Shown here in pieces: positions 12,640 to 23,984 of a stretch of DNA of 64,000 bases; the stretch's first letter is position 1; each line of letters starts with the position of its first letter. The stretch is from contig MNCI01026334.1 of the NCBI GenBank assembly GCA_015680685.1, positions 1,039,610 to 1,103,609 on the forward strand, written 5' to 3'. Source of the DNA: Gnetum montanum (Eukaryota; Streptophyta; Gnetopsida; Gnetales; Gnetaceae). Made by a program: the position numbers and the translations under genes. The notes beneath the pieces were generated by a model, which saw nothing but the letters and a program-made list of their open reading frames with translations, made no database searches and was not told the origin of the DNA.

Positions 12640-14310
12640 ATCATGATGATTGCTAAAGTATGTAGGGGGTACAAGATGATGTAGAATTAATCATTAAGTA
12701 TAAAACACAAGAGTTATACAAGTGGGTCCTACCTAAAACAGGCTCCTACTCTTAAAATCATACCTACAAGTGTTTATGGGCACTCAAGGAGTTGAATATA
12801 AATCATACCTATTTTCCAAAATGCACATGTTAGTATTTTCATGATAAGAAAATAACACTATATTATAAAAAACCATCAAATTATAATTATATATAATAAT
12901 GAGGTGTAATGGTAGTAGCACAAATTGCAAAAAATGAGATGTGAGGTTTCTTAGCATAAGCATAACAAATTCTATGTGTAATGCATGGTTAAAATGATCA
13001 TTATCTTTTCTGTCTAAGATTCAAATCAAGTCTATACCACTTACGAGTGACATTGCATTGTATCATCCCAAAACTAGCAACCGTAAGACTATCACCATTG
13101 CAAGAAATATTATTACCTAGCAATAAGGCATAAGAAAGCAATTTTATTACTGCATAGTTTATTTTAAAGGAGACTTTTCCATTAGATAGAGGAGTGCCTT
13201 CAGGCATGGGTAATATGTATTTCTAGCCTCATAACCAATGCAAGTCCAAGAACCTTGAAATTCTTAAGAAGTCACCTACCTTCAAGCATGGGTAACATGT
13301 CTTTCTAGTGGAACCTCCAAAAATTTTTATTTTGTGTATTTATTATGTTATTACTGTATCAACCTTACCAAAGGACTACCTTCATGCATTGGTAACATGT
13401 CTTTCTAGTGACATGGCAAGGCAGCACCTGTTTTAGAGCACACTCCAATTTTTCATTAAAACTCAATCAAATAATACAACTTAATAGCATAATAAGGCTC
13501 ATAGTAGTAGCTTTAGAGAATCTACAAATCCCCTTTATGTCACATCATTTTCATTCTCACTTGATTCTTTACCTATCTATCTATACATTATGATCATTAG
13601 TTTATTTTAGTTTTATTATGGAAAAAAATGTTATTATATCCATGGTAAGGACCTCTTATTATTAGAAGTAAGTGAATGGATGATGTGGTCTTACTGTATA
13701 TATAATCAATCTTTTAATGAGTTGATAATATAGGGTGAAGTTCTCATTGTTTCAACTACATCCTATTTATTCCTTTTAACTATAAAAAGAATGAGAAATA
13801 TTTAAGAATAAAAAACATACAAAGAACTTTCAAGATTTTAAAGAATGAAAAATGATAAGAAATGTGAAAAATATGAAAGAAATTAAAGAATGAAGAAAAT
13901 AGCAAAAATTTAGTAAAAGTATGACAAAAATTGTAAACAAAAAAATAATAAAACAAAAAATTTAAAATGCACTTATCAATTTCTTTTCAAGATAGGATAT
14001 CTCCCCTATGATTGAAATCATGGATGAGTGTTCGTAAAATAGATATCTCATTGACAACGTTCACAAGAGTAGACAAATTGGTGGACGTAAAATTTTGATC
14101 ATTTGGAAACACATATCTTGTTGGACTAAATGATAATCTTAATTTATAAGGTCAAATATGTTTTTTTGTTTATTCTTAACTTCAAGTTTTGAGTCTCCAT
14201 GTTTACTACTTGTTGTTAGTGTATGATCATCATTTAGAATATCCTCTTGTAAGTTCTCAATTTAGGTTATTTTCTTTGGGTAGAAGCTAATAAGTGGGTT
14301 GGATGTTTCA
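12640..14310 (-). other. Conserved spacer of E2 between protease and the internal promoter
   Basis: 12700-13310 is collinear with 27600-28160 of E3; the shared landmarks are 'caagtgggtcct' and 'gacattgcattgt'. It also repeats short 'gcatgggtaacatgtctttctag' segments (13200-13420). 13790-13980 is A-rich low complexity. No RT or integrase motif is seen. Confidence 0.5.
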
Positions 14311-14930
14311 TACATGTTTTGAATAGTTTTATGGTTTCATTTCTCAACCATTAGATGTCTTTTGGTTTGATGGTCATGGTTTCTTTTTGCATACACACTT
14401 ACTTTATAAATTTGGTATGGGTTGGTGTAAGGATCATGTTGACATTTTAACTTTTGGTCCACAACTACATCCTTCATCATTGTAAGTAATGCATGGAATT
14501 CATTATGTCTATATGGCTTCTTACTCATCTTCCTTGGAAATTTCCAAGGACACATCTCTAATTCCTAACTTAGCGTTAATTATGCTAAGCCATGCTCTCC
14601 CCATAATAATTGAAAAGTCCCTATGATCATTCTTCACATTGATCACAAGAAAATCTATTGGATAAGACCATCCATTAATAGTGTTCACCACATCTTCTAT
14701 CTATTCCAAAGGAATGATGACTGATTGATCTACAAGCTCTAATCTTATGTTGCACTTCTTTAATGGCAATAAGTTTTAAGCCTTGTATGTTTCTTGAAGT
14801 ATCAAGTTAACTTCAAAACTTAAGTCTAGTACAAATTTACATAGTGAATTTTTAGTAATTTGTAAATAAATCAGAGGATTTTCAAGATCTATTCTTTTCT
14901 TACGAAGAGTTCCTACTTTTATCCAATATA
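14310..14930 (-). pseudogene. Retropepsin-like protease of E2, broken
   Basis: The minus-strand translation matches the E5 protease: ..LVDQSVIIPLE.. , ..PIDFLVINVKND.. and then ..IIMGRAWLSIINAKLGI... The active-site region is decayed (LDLSFEVNLI in place of a DLGAS-type motif) and stops are present. In this lineage the protease follows gag in one polyprotein and processes it. It lies directly downstream of gag, as expected. Confidence 0.7.
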
Positions 14931-15779
14931 ATACTGCATTAGTTAGCATAATAGTTGTAAGCTTTTGATGTGGTTATTGTGGAAGCATAAGGGTTAGAGG
15001 AGGATCTATCATAGGAGGAACATGATTAGATGATGTTCCTGCTATACTAGCCTTTTTTGGACTTATCCTAAAGAAATAACATTTCCTAGATGTATCTTTA
15101 GTGTTGTTGATATGATCCTCTCCTTGTATACAACTACCCTAGTAGCACTCTTTTGCTATGACTGTGTTGGTAGTTCCCCTTGCATGATTGGTGGTGGTAC
15201 TAGTAGCAAAGAATTAGGAGCTTAATAGGGTAGACCTGCTACTGGTTAAGATGCATAAGGCTCTGATTCCATGCATGGGATTGTAGGCATATGGTATTCT
15301 ATTAGATAGTAGTGCAAGAAGTTTGAACAGGAGTATTTCTAGAAGATATGGAATGTTATACATAGAATCCATAAGGATCTAGTTGTTGATATGGATATTG
15401 TTGCCTTAGTTATGGCATTTTCCATGATTGTGATTATTGCCATTATTGTTAGTACTATTCTTGCAGTTGAGGATAAGCCTCACATGGATAGTACTGTTAT
15501 TAATAGGGTTATCTATAATTGTCTTATGGATAAGATAATCATCTTGACGTTTGTTTTTAAAAAGACTTTGAATTTAGTACATATGCCCTAAACTCTTATA
15601 AGTGGGCCATGATAGGACAACATCCCTGAGGATGTTCATACTAGCACACTTTGCAATGAGCATTATATTTAGAGCTTGAGTATGTAATTTTCTCCATTGC
15701 AGCAACTTTTCCCTTTTTTTTATAACTCTTACATCCATTGTCTTTTTTTCTTCATACCTTTATTTTTTATTAAATACTT

Positions 15780-16792
15780 TGATGAGACGCGATATCGCAT
15801 CCCCCGTGATATCGCATACGCGATATCGCGTCATCCCCTGCGCGATATCGCGGTGCGCCATCATATCTATAAATAAGAGGTAGCTCTCCCTTGTTTTCTC
15901 ATCCTAGGCTAGAAGTAGGGAAACTCTGGCAATTTGATCACTCCAGAGATAGAATATTTTCCATGTGCCTGTAGTAGGAGTCCTAAAGTGAATGGATCTT
16001 TATTCGAGCAACATTGTACCTAAACACAAGTTGTGTGGAAATAAAGATGAACTTCCTGGATAAACCTTACAGTGCATGGAATAGGATTTTATTTATTATT
16101 ATTTATTTCTTTCTCTTAGTAATGCGGAATGAGTACGACTTGATTACGAGCATCTAAGGATTTGTACGGATAGTTAAGGAACAGATGCTCATCGCAACGC
16201 AGAATGAGTATGACTTGATTACAAGCATCTCAATGTGACTACTTGGTAACCTAGTGGCGTATCTAGGATCTGCGCTTGGTAATCCCAGTGGTAGTCATGC
16301 ACCAGGATGTGTACGGATAATCAAGGAATCGGCTGCTCATCGCACTTAGGCTAGATTAGCTTTCTCAACCCTTTCCTCCTAGTTAAGTGCCTCAGTACGA
16401 CCACTTCGAGCACGTGCATTACGCGTGGGATCCCAGCAACGATTAGTGTTTAGTAACCATGGTTGCATCGGTTTAGGGTGTGTATGGTAAGTGGGAATGA
16501 ATGATGACACTAGTTAATTTAGACTTAGTTCATTAGTTAGAGTTAGTTAGTTTCTTCAACCCTTCACCTCGATAGCATAGGAGATAAAACATAAAAGACC
16601 ATAAAAATCATATACCTCGTACTTACTTAACCATACACCATGACAACCACAAGTGAGTCTGGGAAGACAACGAATAATTAACCCCAAGTGTTCCATGGGG
16701 CGTGTAGGCACTTAGTCTATGAAGTTCGACCAGATCGCATGTGCTACACTCGTTTCGTATGGTTGAGTGTAGGGGTACCTCGCCACTCATCA
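15780..16792 (+). repeat. Solo LTR inside E2 gag, GATATCGCG lineage
   Basis: It runs from TGATGAGACGCG to CCACTCATCA in the orientation opposite to E2. U3 has four GATATCGCG-type palindromes (15788-15855), then a TCTATAAATAAG box near 15870. The R/U5 part contains imperfect tandem segments with 'gtacgacttgattac' and 'aatcccagtggtagt' (16130-16360). The flanks are TACTT and GACTT (four of five), and gag homology continues on both sides, so this is an insertion that later lost its internal region by LTR-LTR recombination. Confidence 0.8.
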
Positions 16793-16847
16793 GACTTGTT
16801 CAGTATTTTCTTCTACTATCTTTAGTGCTGTGGCAAATTTTTCATCT

Positions 16848-16897
16848 ACAAAGTCCCACATTTTCTCTAAATAGGTAGAGAAAATGTGGGACTTTGT
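16848..16897. repeat. Perfect 22-bp inverted repeat, 6-nt loop
   Basis: Arms 16848-16869 and 16876-16897 are exact complements around AATAGG. It lies in decayed gag sequence about 55 bp after the solo LTR. Confidence 0.9.
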
Positions 16898-17713
16898 TGG
16901 ATCACATCTTCTAAAGTTTCTTCTTGTTGCATTTTACGTATCCTTATATTTCTTTTTTTAATGGCTAGATTTGTATTATATTCTTCTGCGAATTCTCTTT
17001 TGCATAGCTCCCCATATTTTTTTTTGTGAGTAACCTTTGGATTCAATGAGCTATCATCTCTAATAGTCTTCCTTGGGCATATACTTTAAGGGTATCTCTT
17101 ATTTTGTTCCTTATCCCATCAATGATGTGTTGTAGTTATTTTCATTGAGAAATTCCATGGCCTAGGCATCTATGTAATAATGAGTAGTATCTATCCATTG
17201 TTGCATCAAGGGATTTATGTATCCCTTGTTTTCATCCTTGGATCTATTTTTCCAAATTTGACATTCTAGAATAATTTTGGTATTTGTCATTAAAAAGTTC
17301 TAGCATGGTACTTCATCTTTTGATTAATTCTAGTTCTAAGGATATGTACCAGCTTTCTACTTCTTTAATGAGTGTTTTGGGAAACAACTTTAATTTCTAC
17401 CAATCATTCTCTATATTATGTAGGATGAAAACATCATGGAAGGCTTGGAGGTGATGTTTTTGGTTTTTGTTATATCCTCCTTCAAACTTTGGAATATCAT
17501 ACATATCGAGTTTCTTGATGCAAATATCCCTTAAATGCCTGGTCAGTGTATACATTACTTCCCTTATGTTGATCATAAGATGAGTGGCTAATAGGGGTTC
17601 TTCCTAGTCTTTGGATTTGTAAACTCTATTATAGTAGTGACTTCTTTGATGCTCATGATGCTATCTTCTCTCATGCCTAATTTCTCTCCTTCTATATTCT
17701 TCATGATCTTCCA

Positions 17714-17821
17714 TATTTTTAGGATGTCTTCTCCTCCTATCAGCATGCCTCTATGATGCTAGGAAAAGGAGAAGAGATCATGAAAGGCATGTTGATAGGA
17801 TGAGAAGACATCCTAAAAATA
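17714..17821. repeat. 37-bp inverted repeat (two mismatches), 34-nt loop
   Basis: Arms 17714-17750 and 17785-17821 pair with only two mismatches, and weaker pairing continues inwards. It lies in the gag pseudogene of E2. Confidence 0.85.
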
Positions 17822-18593
17822 TACCAAGTGGTTCTCCTTCTATGATTCCTAGATTTATCTCTTCTAGATCTATCGAAGGTCTTATGCCTGAAATTTCTCC
17901 TCAGTATAGAGTCTACCCCATATCTTCCTAGAATTTCTGCAAGAGTTGAACATAGCTTTGTCTTTATGAAATCTCCTACATATATGACAACTGATTGAGG
18001 ATTGGACCTATGGGTACAATGAGACTTTTTTGCATTATGTAGTATTTCTTCCCTCCCTCTATATAGGACTAATTATCTATGATGCCTTTTTTCCTTTCTC
18101 TTGCTCATTTCTTACTACCATGATAGCATCCCTCCTTGCTTGAGTCTTTGTTGGCTAATATGGCCTTGTCATGTTTTCAATGACATGATACCCTTCTAGT
18201 GCATGACCGAGATTTGACTTGAGAAGGGCTGCTTGAAGCATAGATGGTGCTAAGTGTTCTAGTGACAAGAAAATGTTATCTTGTAAGTCTATCCATCTCA
18301 ACTATCCATCCTAGTGGAAAATAAATGTGAAATCAAGATAATAAGGATTAGTATGAGCATATGAAATTCTTGTTTGCATTAATACACTACAATCTTCTTC
18401 ATTGTAGTCTTTATCATTACTTTCATTAATAACACTAGTAGGTGGACATTTTACTTTAGACATATAAGCTATTTTAAATTAGTTGACACCTAATTATGTG
18501 TGTACTTTGAAAATTATATTAAATGTAAAAAATAGGCTTTATAATACTAGATATAATAAACTATATAATATTTACTAGTAAACATTGACGCAT

Positions 18594-18610
18594 CCTTAGC
18601 AATGGTGTCA
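18594..18610 (-). other. Degenerate primer-binding site of E2 (tRNA-Asp type)
   Basis: Read on the minus strand next to the 5' LTR, TGACACCATTGCTAAGG resembles the TGGCGCCGTTGCCGGGG site complementary to the tRNA-Asp 3' end. Every mismatch is a transition. E5 has a better preserved version at the same place. Confidence 0.6.
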
Positions 18611-18611
18611 A

Positions 18612-19632
18612 TGATGAGTGGTTGGGGATTCCAACACTCAAACATACAAGTCATAAGTATTTATGCATGACCAAATCATAATCCATGGATGGATAATGTA
18701 AGTANNNNNNNNNNNNNNNNNNNNNNNNNNNNNNNNNNNNNNNNNNNNNNNNNNNNNNNNNNNNNNNNNNNNNNNNNNNNNNNNNNNNNNNNNNNNNNNN
18801 NNNNNNNNNNNNNNNNNNNNNNNNNNNNNNTGACCAAATCGTAATCCATGGATGGATAATGTAAAGTATGCTAGTAAGTTGATAGTAAGTTCATGACCAT
18901 TATCTTCCCACTTAGAGTTAGCGAGTTGCAAAATTTATTGTTTAACTCTTAGTGAGGTATATGATAAAATGTGTTGATTGGCTTTAAGTATGCTAAGTGT
19001 AAACATGGTGAAGGTGAATGTAAATTCTATTTCTAAGTACAATGGAAATGTAAAGCTATTCTACCCTATGGCAATAAGTATCCATTCCTAGTTTTTTGTA
19101 CAATGGTGATGTAACTATTACTAGGATTACCAAGTAACTTTACTACTAAGCAAATCAAGCAAAGTCACTACTAGGTTACCGAACAATTACACTTGACACT
19201 TGAAACTAGTCATACTTATTCTGCCTTGCTAATAAATATTTGAATAGTAAATGACATAAAAAAATGTAAATGACTTAATAAAAGTAAACATTATGAAAAA
19301 TAAATCTATTTTAAGTGATATGATATAATGATGAGGAACAATCTTGATCTTTATTGTCATTCATGAATTATGTCTAAGAACAATCCACTCAAATAAAGAT
19401 TCCATACAACTGTAATTCACCACACTGCAAACATTCACACTAACTCTAACTTCAACAAAACAAATTGTAAGAACTATGCTAAGTGTTGGACTAAAACTTG
19501 TTTTCGAATCAATGGTGGGCTCACATTCATATGCATGACCATGACCCCCTACATCATATCTACGATGACGTATGTTAGGCTACAATATTGCATCTATGAT
19601 ATCATAGTCCTAATGATAAAAGTGTTTCAACA
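18612..19632 (-). repeat. 5' LTR of E2
   Basis: Starts TGATGAGTGG and ends TTTCAACA; collinear with 7912-8771. It contains the assembly gap at 18705-18830. Palindromic GATATC-like sequences (about 19555-19610) are decayed more than in the 3' LTR. Confidence 0.8.
18705..18830. other. Assembly gap (126 N)
   Basis: Unknown bases inside the E2 5' LTR. The same sequence, 'tgaccaaatc(a/g)taatccatgg' and onwards, stands on both sides. Confidence 0.95.
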
Positions 19633-19637
19633 ATCAT
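19633..19637. other. Target-site duplication of E2, right copy (ATCAT)
   Basis: Exact copy of 7907-7911. Confidence 0.8.
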
Positions 19638-22600
19638 TAAGTTCTAAATAACCTTAACTTCATCTTGTTCATTGTACTTTGTTAAGTTTCTCATGAACTT
19701 AATTTCACAAACTTCTCTTGTACTTCATTCAGTCTTCATTAACTTAACTTCACTATGCATACTAACTGGATCTTTGTAATCCTTTCTTCTTTTATTCCAT
19801 TGTAACCTTCAAAAAACCTTCTCTTTTTATTTAAGAAACTAGACTAGGCTATGTATAGTAGAACTTGGATTTTTTCCTTTTTTTTTCTTTTTTCTGAAAA
19901 AATAGATCTTATGTTGTAGTGATTGCTCTTGTCTCCTATAATACTTACTCATCAATTCCTAGAACAAAATTGATTAACTCTTGATGCTACTATTTGCACT
20001 TTTAGCTTTGGGTATTCTTCCTTCATATTTTTACAAATAACTCATGTTCTTACCTTCTAACTCACAAACATTACTTGAAACTATTATTCCGATGTTACTT
20101 CCTCAATTCACTTGTTCTTACATACTCTTACTTTTTCTTTTATTTTTTCTTTTACCTCTTCTACATTTTTTCTATTTTGGTAAGAGCTTGAGGTTTCTTG
20201 TACCTCGTAAGGAATTGTGATTTTTTGTTGAATCATCAATATCTTTTATAATAATTATAAATTAGGTTAAAAAAACTAATTATTATAATTTCACTCATGA
20301 GTATATTCTAACATCATTTTGTAACCAATAGTTATTATTCAAAAACATGTTATAATTATGAGCATGTCTCTTAAGGGAACCTTTGAAGATATGACTTGAG
20401 ATATTTATACCGATAACCTACAGGTCATGCTAGCATAGAGTTGTACAGAAAATAAGATGAGTAAGAGTTGGATGAAGTAGAACAAGAGAGAACTTGGCTA
20501 CTCTTTCTAGTTGGATCTAGGCTTAACTATGGTAACAGTCAAAATTACCTCTAAGGAATCGAAGATGAGAAAGATAATTCAAGGAACCTTCAAAGCACAA
20601 CCCAACTATACTTATTCATTCTCAATTTTCTTATTAATAAAGTTCCTTTTTATTTATGTCTTCATTTTTCTTATTATGTTCCTTACACATGATGTTAAAT
20701 ATAACATATGTTTAACATTTGCCATGATACCCATAAATGAGATGTCAAAATTAATATTAAAGAAAACCACAAGCTAGGGAACCTTCATCGCATAACCCAG
20801 ATATACTTATTTATTCTTAATTTTCTTATTAATAAAGTTCCTTTCTATTTTCTTCTACATCTTCTCTATCATGTTCTTTGCACATAATGTTAAATATAAT
20901 ATATGTTTGACATTTATCATGAGATTTGGGAATGGGATGTCATAACCTTAATCTCTTTATCTCTTTTCTAAAAATTTTATGCATCAAAACTATTCCTTCT
21001 TACACCATTAGGTGACCCTTCATGTATGACCAAAGAAATAACATAAAGGAGTTTGAGAAGTAGACATAGAGATCAAGTGAGTATCAATAAAGATAAAAGA
21101 CATTTATCATGCATCTGAAGTCAAATGACATAACCTATTATTTGTGGTTGAAATCGTCAAGTTGATAAAATGGATATTATTTAAGAAAGAAAAAAATGAT
21201 CATGTTCCTTTTTGTCTTTTTTTGCCACAATAAAGTTGAAATCCTTTCTTTTTGATAGAGAAGAAAAGTGGGGGAGAGAGGGATGTTAAATCAAAATAGT
21301 TGACTATAGGTATACCCCAAGACATATAGCCAACAAGATAATATCTTGACTATATCAAAAACTACATTTAGATTCAAAAATAAATTATACATAAGATTTT
21401 ATTGTACAATAATATTTCATCTTAATGTTTGATTTGGAAGGATTTTTATAGTTTCTCAAGTTTCAAGCAATGATCTTCATTTTAACTCATGATAGTTAGC
21501 TTCTACATGGAGTCTAAGTTTTTTGACTTAATTAAGAGTTCTTGGATCTTCATTCTATTTTGATACCTATTCCACATTTCTCTACATAACATTAGGAATA
21601 AACTACCTTATAAATTTATAACTCCTTATCAAACGTTAAAAATCAATATCTAGTACATCTTTACTATACTAATATTCTTCATTATTAGTTCATCTTTGGT
21701 AATATCATTTCTAGTATTTAATGTTTTTTTAATCTTTGTTAATACCATTGTCATTCCCACTATTTTTCACATCATCTTGTGATTTTTTATCATTTTATTA
21801 TATTAATTTCAAATCTGAATTTTAACAAAGAATTTTATCCTCAAAGATCATGAACTACTCTTCTTGAAATTCTATTGATTGTTGAAGATTATAGCAATTA
21901 ATTGCTCATAATTAATAGAAAATGTTAAACTAGAGGATATAATTGGTTAATAATTTTGAACAATCATACTTCCTCAATTATATTCCTCTTTAGTAATGCT
22001 CTTATTACTAGTTTCAACATTTAAATTTTCAAGAGAAAATTGATTATTTTTGTTAACTCCCCAAGCTTTGGAACTCAATGATAATTACAGTAATTGTATT
22101 GATTATAGGAGTTAAAATGATGTAGCTTTGATGAACTATCATGGTTGGATTGAGCTTGTTGAATAAAAATTTTAGATTGAACATGATTATTTTGTCCATC
22201 TTTCTTGACTAAATCCAACTCTTCATTTCTTGAAAAATGATTCTTACCATTCTTTCAAAAGCAAACCCTTGTATATTTTAAGAGGTGTAATGACCTTGTA
22301 AGTCCACGATAATAAAGATATATATTAAAATATTTCATGATTCTTTTGAAAATTGATTCATCCTCAAATATCAAGATCCAAACCAAAATTCTAAATGTAA
22401 GTACATTTTCAAATTCTTTTGTGACTAAAATCTTCTTTCCAAATATTGGGTTTTTATGGAGGAAAAATCCAAAATTAAATCTAACTTGACATTGCTAGGT
22501 CAAGTAGAAATTCTATTCTATTTAGATACATAAGAGCATAAAAAGATAAAAATATTACATGAATTTTATTTACAATAATGCAAGAGTTCTAGCTTTTAGG

Positions 22601-22946
22601 AATATAAATCAATCCATGCCATGAAGTTTGATGAAACTAAAATTTTATGATGGGTGTTAGACCTTAAAAAATATTAATAATAAGCAAAGAAAATTCACAG
22701 TACGTCACAAGTCTGATACTAAGTAAACATCATTGAAAACAATTATATAGAAAGAAAAAAAAATTCAATTTTAGGACTATCTACTAAGGTGAACAACCTT
22801 ACAATTGATACATTGAAAAAATAAATGAAGAAAATTAATTATTAGTAAGGAGGAAGGTCCTAGTTCCAACAAATTTACATCACTTTTCAACATCCATGTT
22901 TGAACGTAAAAAAAGTAAAAGGATTCAAGATAGAGAGCTTTGGTTT
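19638..22946. other. AT-rich spacer between E2 and E3
   Basis: No intact gene. It holds a roughly 195-bp tandem duplication (20583-20945). Around 22240-22310 the minus strand can be read as a decayed zinc-knuckle-like GLQGHYT segment, which hints at a copia-type gag remnant, but the match is too short to call. Short open frames at 20511 and elsewhere show no domain. Confidence 0.45.
20583..20945. repeat. Tandem duplication, about 195-bp period
   Basis: 'ggaaccttc..gcaca/taaccca' through 'ttaatattaaag' at 20583-20777 is repeated with about 15-20% divergence from 20778. Confidence 0.75.
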
Positions 22947-22951
22947 AATGT
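22947..22951. other. Target-site duplication of E3, left copy (AATGT)
   Basis: AATGT before the left LTR is repeated exactly after the right LTR at 31443-31447. Confidence 0.85.
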
Positions 22952-23815
22952 TGATGAGTTGCGAGGTACCCCTACACTCAACCATACAATACAAGCGTTC
23001 TCATGTGTGATCCAGTCGAACTCTATAAATGGACTAGTTGTGGCACCTAGACAATTATCCTTAGGTTGCAGTTCGTTGTCTTCCCACCTAGACTAGTATT
23101 ATATTTGTCACGTATGGTTAGTCCAGAGTGAGGTGTATGATGTGTTTCTAATTCTAACGCTACTTCCTGAAGGCAGTGGAAAATAATATTAACTAAGCTA
23201 AGCTAGGAGAAAAAGGGTAAGAAAATCTAATCTAGCCTAAGTGCGATGAGCAGTCGATTCCTTGATTATCCGTACACATCTTGGACCTCGTGCATGACTA
23301 CCACTGGGATTACCAAGCGCAGATCCTAGGTACACCACTGGGATACCAAGTAGTCACACTTAAATGCTAGTAATCAAGTCGTACTCATTCCGCATTACTA
23401 GGAGATAAGGGTGAGAGAGAAAATAGTAAATAACATTTAAATAAATAAATAATTAAACAACAAAGTGAATGCTACAATGATGAAGTAATCTTGATCTTTA
23501 TTGCTAGTCATGTGCACATCCAAGTACGTCACACTCGAATAAAGAATGTCGTACAATTACATTCACCACACTACGGGCAAACACGAGAAAAATAATCTAT
23601 CTTTGGAAGGGGAAAACTGCCAGAGCTTCACTACAATCTAACTCTAGGATTTTAAATAAGGGAGAGCTGCTTCTTATTTATAGACATTGCGGTGGACTAC
23701 AATATCACGTACGCGATATTGTAGGGAAGACACGATATCCCATACGCGATATCGCGAGGGATGTGATATCATGGCAGACGCGATATTGCGGCCCATGCGA
23801 TATTGTGTCCCATCA
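22952..23815 (-). repeat. 3' LTR of E3
   Basis: Starts TGATGAGTTGCGAGG and ends GTCCCATCA. Read on the minus strand, U3 has at least four GATATCGCG-type palindromes (23700-23812), then TCTATAAATAAG (23673-23684), then a body with imperfect tandem segments ('attaccaagcgcagatcctagg', 'aagtcgtactcattccgcatt'). It matches the right LTR, visible from 30989 to 31442. Confidence 0.85.
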
Positions 23816-23830
23816 TACCCCCACGACTGA
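23816..23830 (-). other. Polypurine tract of E3
   Basis: The top strand reads TACCCCCACGACTGA directly after the LTR. On the minus strand this is TCAGTCGTGGGGGTA abutting TGATGGGAC. The same sequence occurs in E4 (48410-48424). Confidence 0.75.
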
Positions 23831-23984
23831 ATAAAAATTCATCCTCAAGCCACAAAGAGAACAAGCTCCATTGATTACACAGTGGATAGGTATGGGATTA
23901 TTAACTGGAAAAAAGAAATGGAATAATTCCGCAGTGTGGGAAGACACAACACAGAAAAATACTACAGCTACAAAAAAATGGAAC

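Larger units (their letters stand above)
14931..18500 (-). pseudogene. gag of E2, broken and split by a solo LTR
   Basis: The minus-strand stretch near 17160-17280 reads ..LEK.IQG.KQGIHKSLDATMDRYYSLLH.., matching E3 gag (..LRKQIQGWKQAKHEPLDITLERYYSLLN..). The coding potential is ruined by stops, a 1-kb solo LTR (15780-16792) and two inverted duplications (16848-16897 and 17714-17821). The C-terminal, proline-rich part would lie at about 15000-15400. Gag forms the particle that packages element RNA. Confidence 0.65.
7912..19632 (-). mobile_element. E2: complete-ended LTR retrotransposon lacking RT/RH/INT
   Basis: The element is bounded by two related LTRs and an exact ATCAT duplication. On the minus strand the order is 5' LTR (18612-19632), tRNA-Asp-like primer site, broken gag (about 15000-18500, split by a solo LTR at 15780-16792), protease (about 14310-14930), spacer, internal promoter (12315-12411), broken ORF3 (about 9020-11725), polypurine tract and 3' LTR (7912-8771). 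Only about 1 kb separates protease from the spacer homologous to E3, and no RT, RNase H or integrase motif is visible there. The element is therefore a non-autonomous derivative. There is one 126-base gap inside its 5' LTR. Confidence 0.85.

Noticed and set aside
15788-15855. CRISPR-like array or origin made of GATATCGCG repeats
   Set aside because: Spacing is irregular, there are no spacers, and the cluster always sits in LTR U3 or the matching internal promoter of a plant retroelement.
22240-22310. Copia-type gag zinc knuckle on the minus strand
   Set aside because: Only a short GLQGHYT-like stretch is seen, with a missing Cys and a stop; too weak to call.
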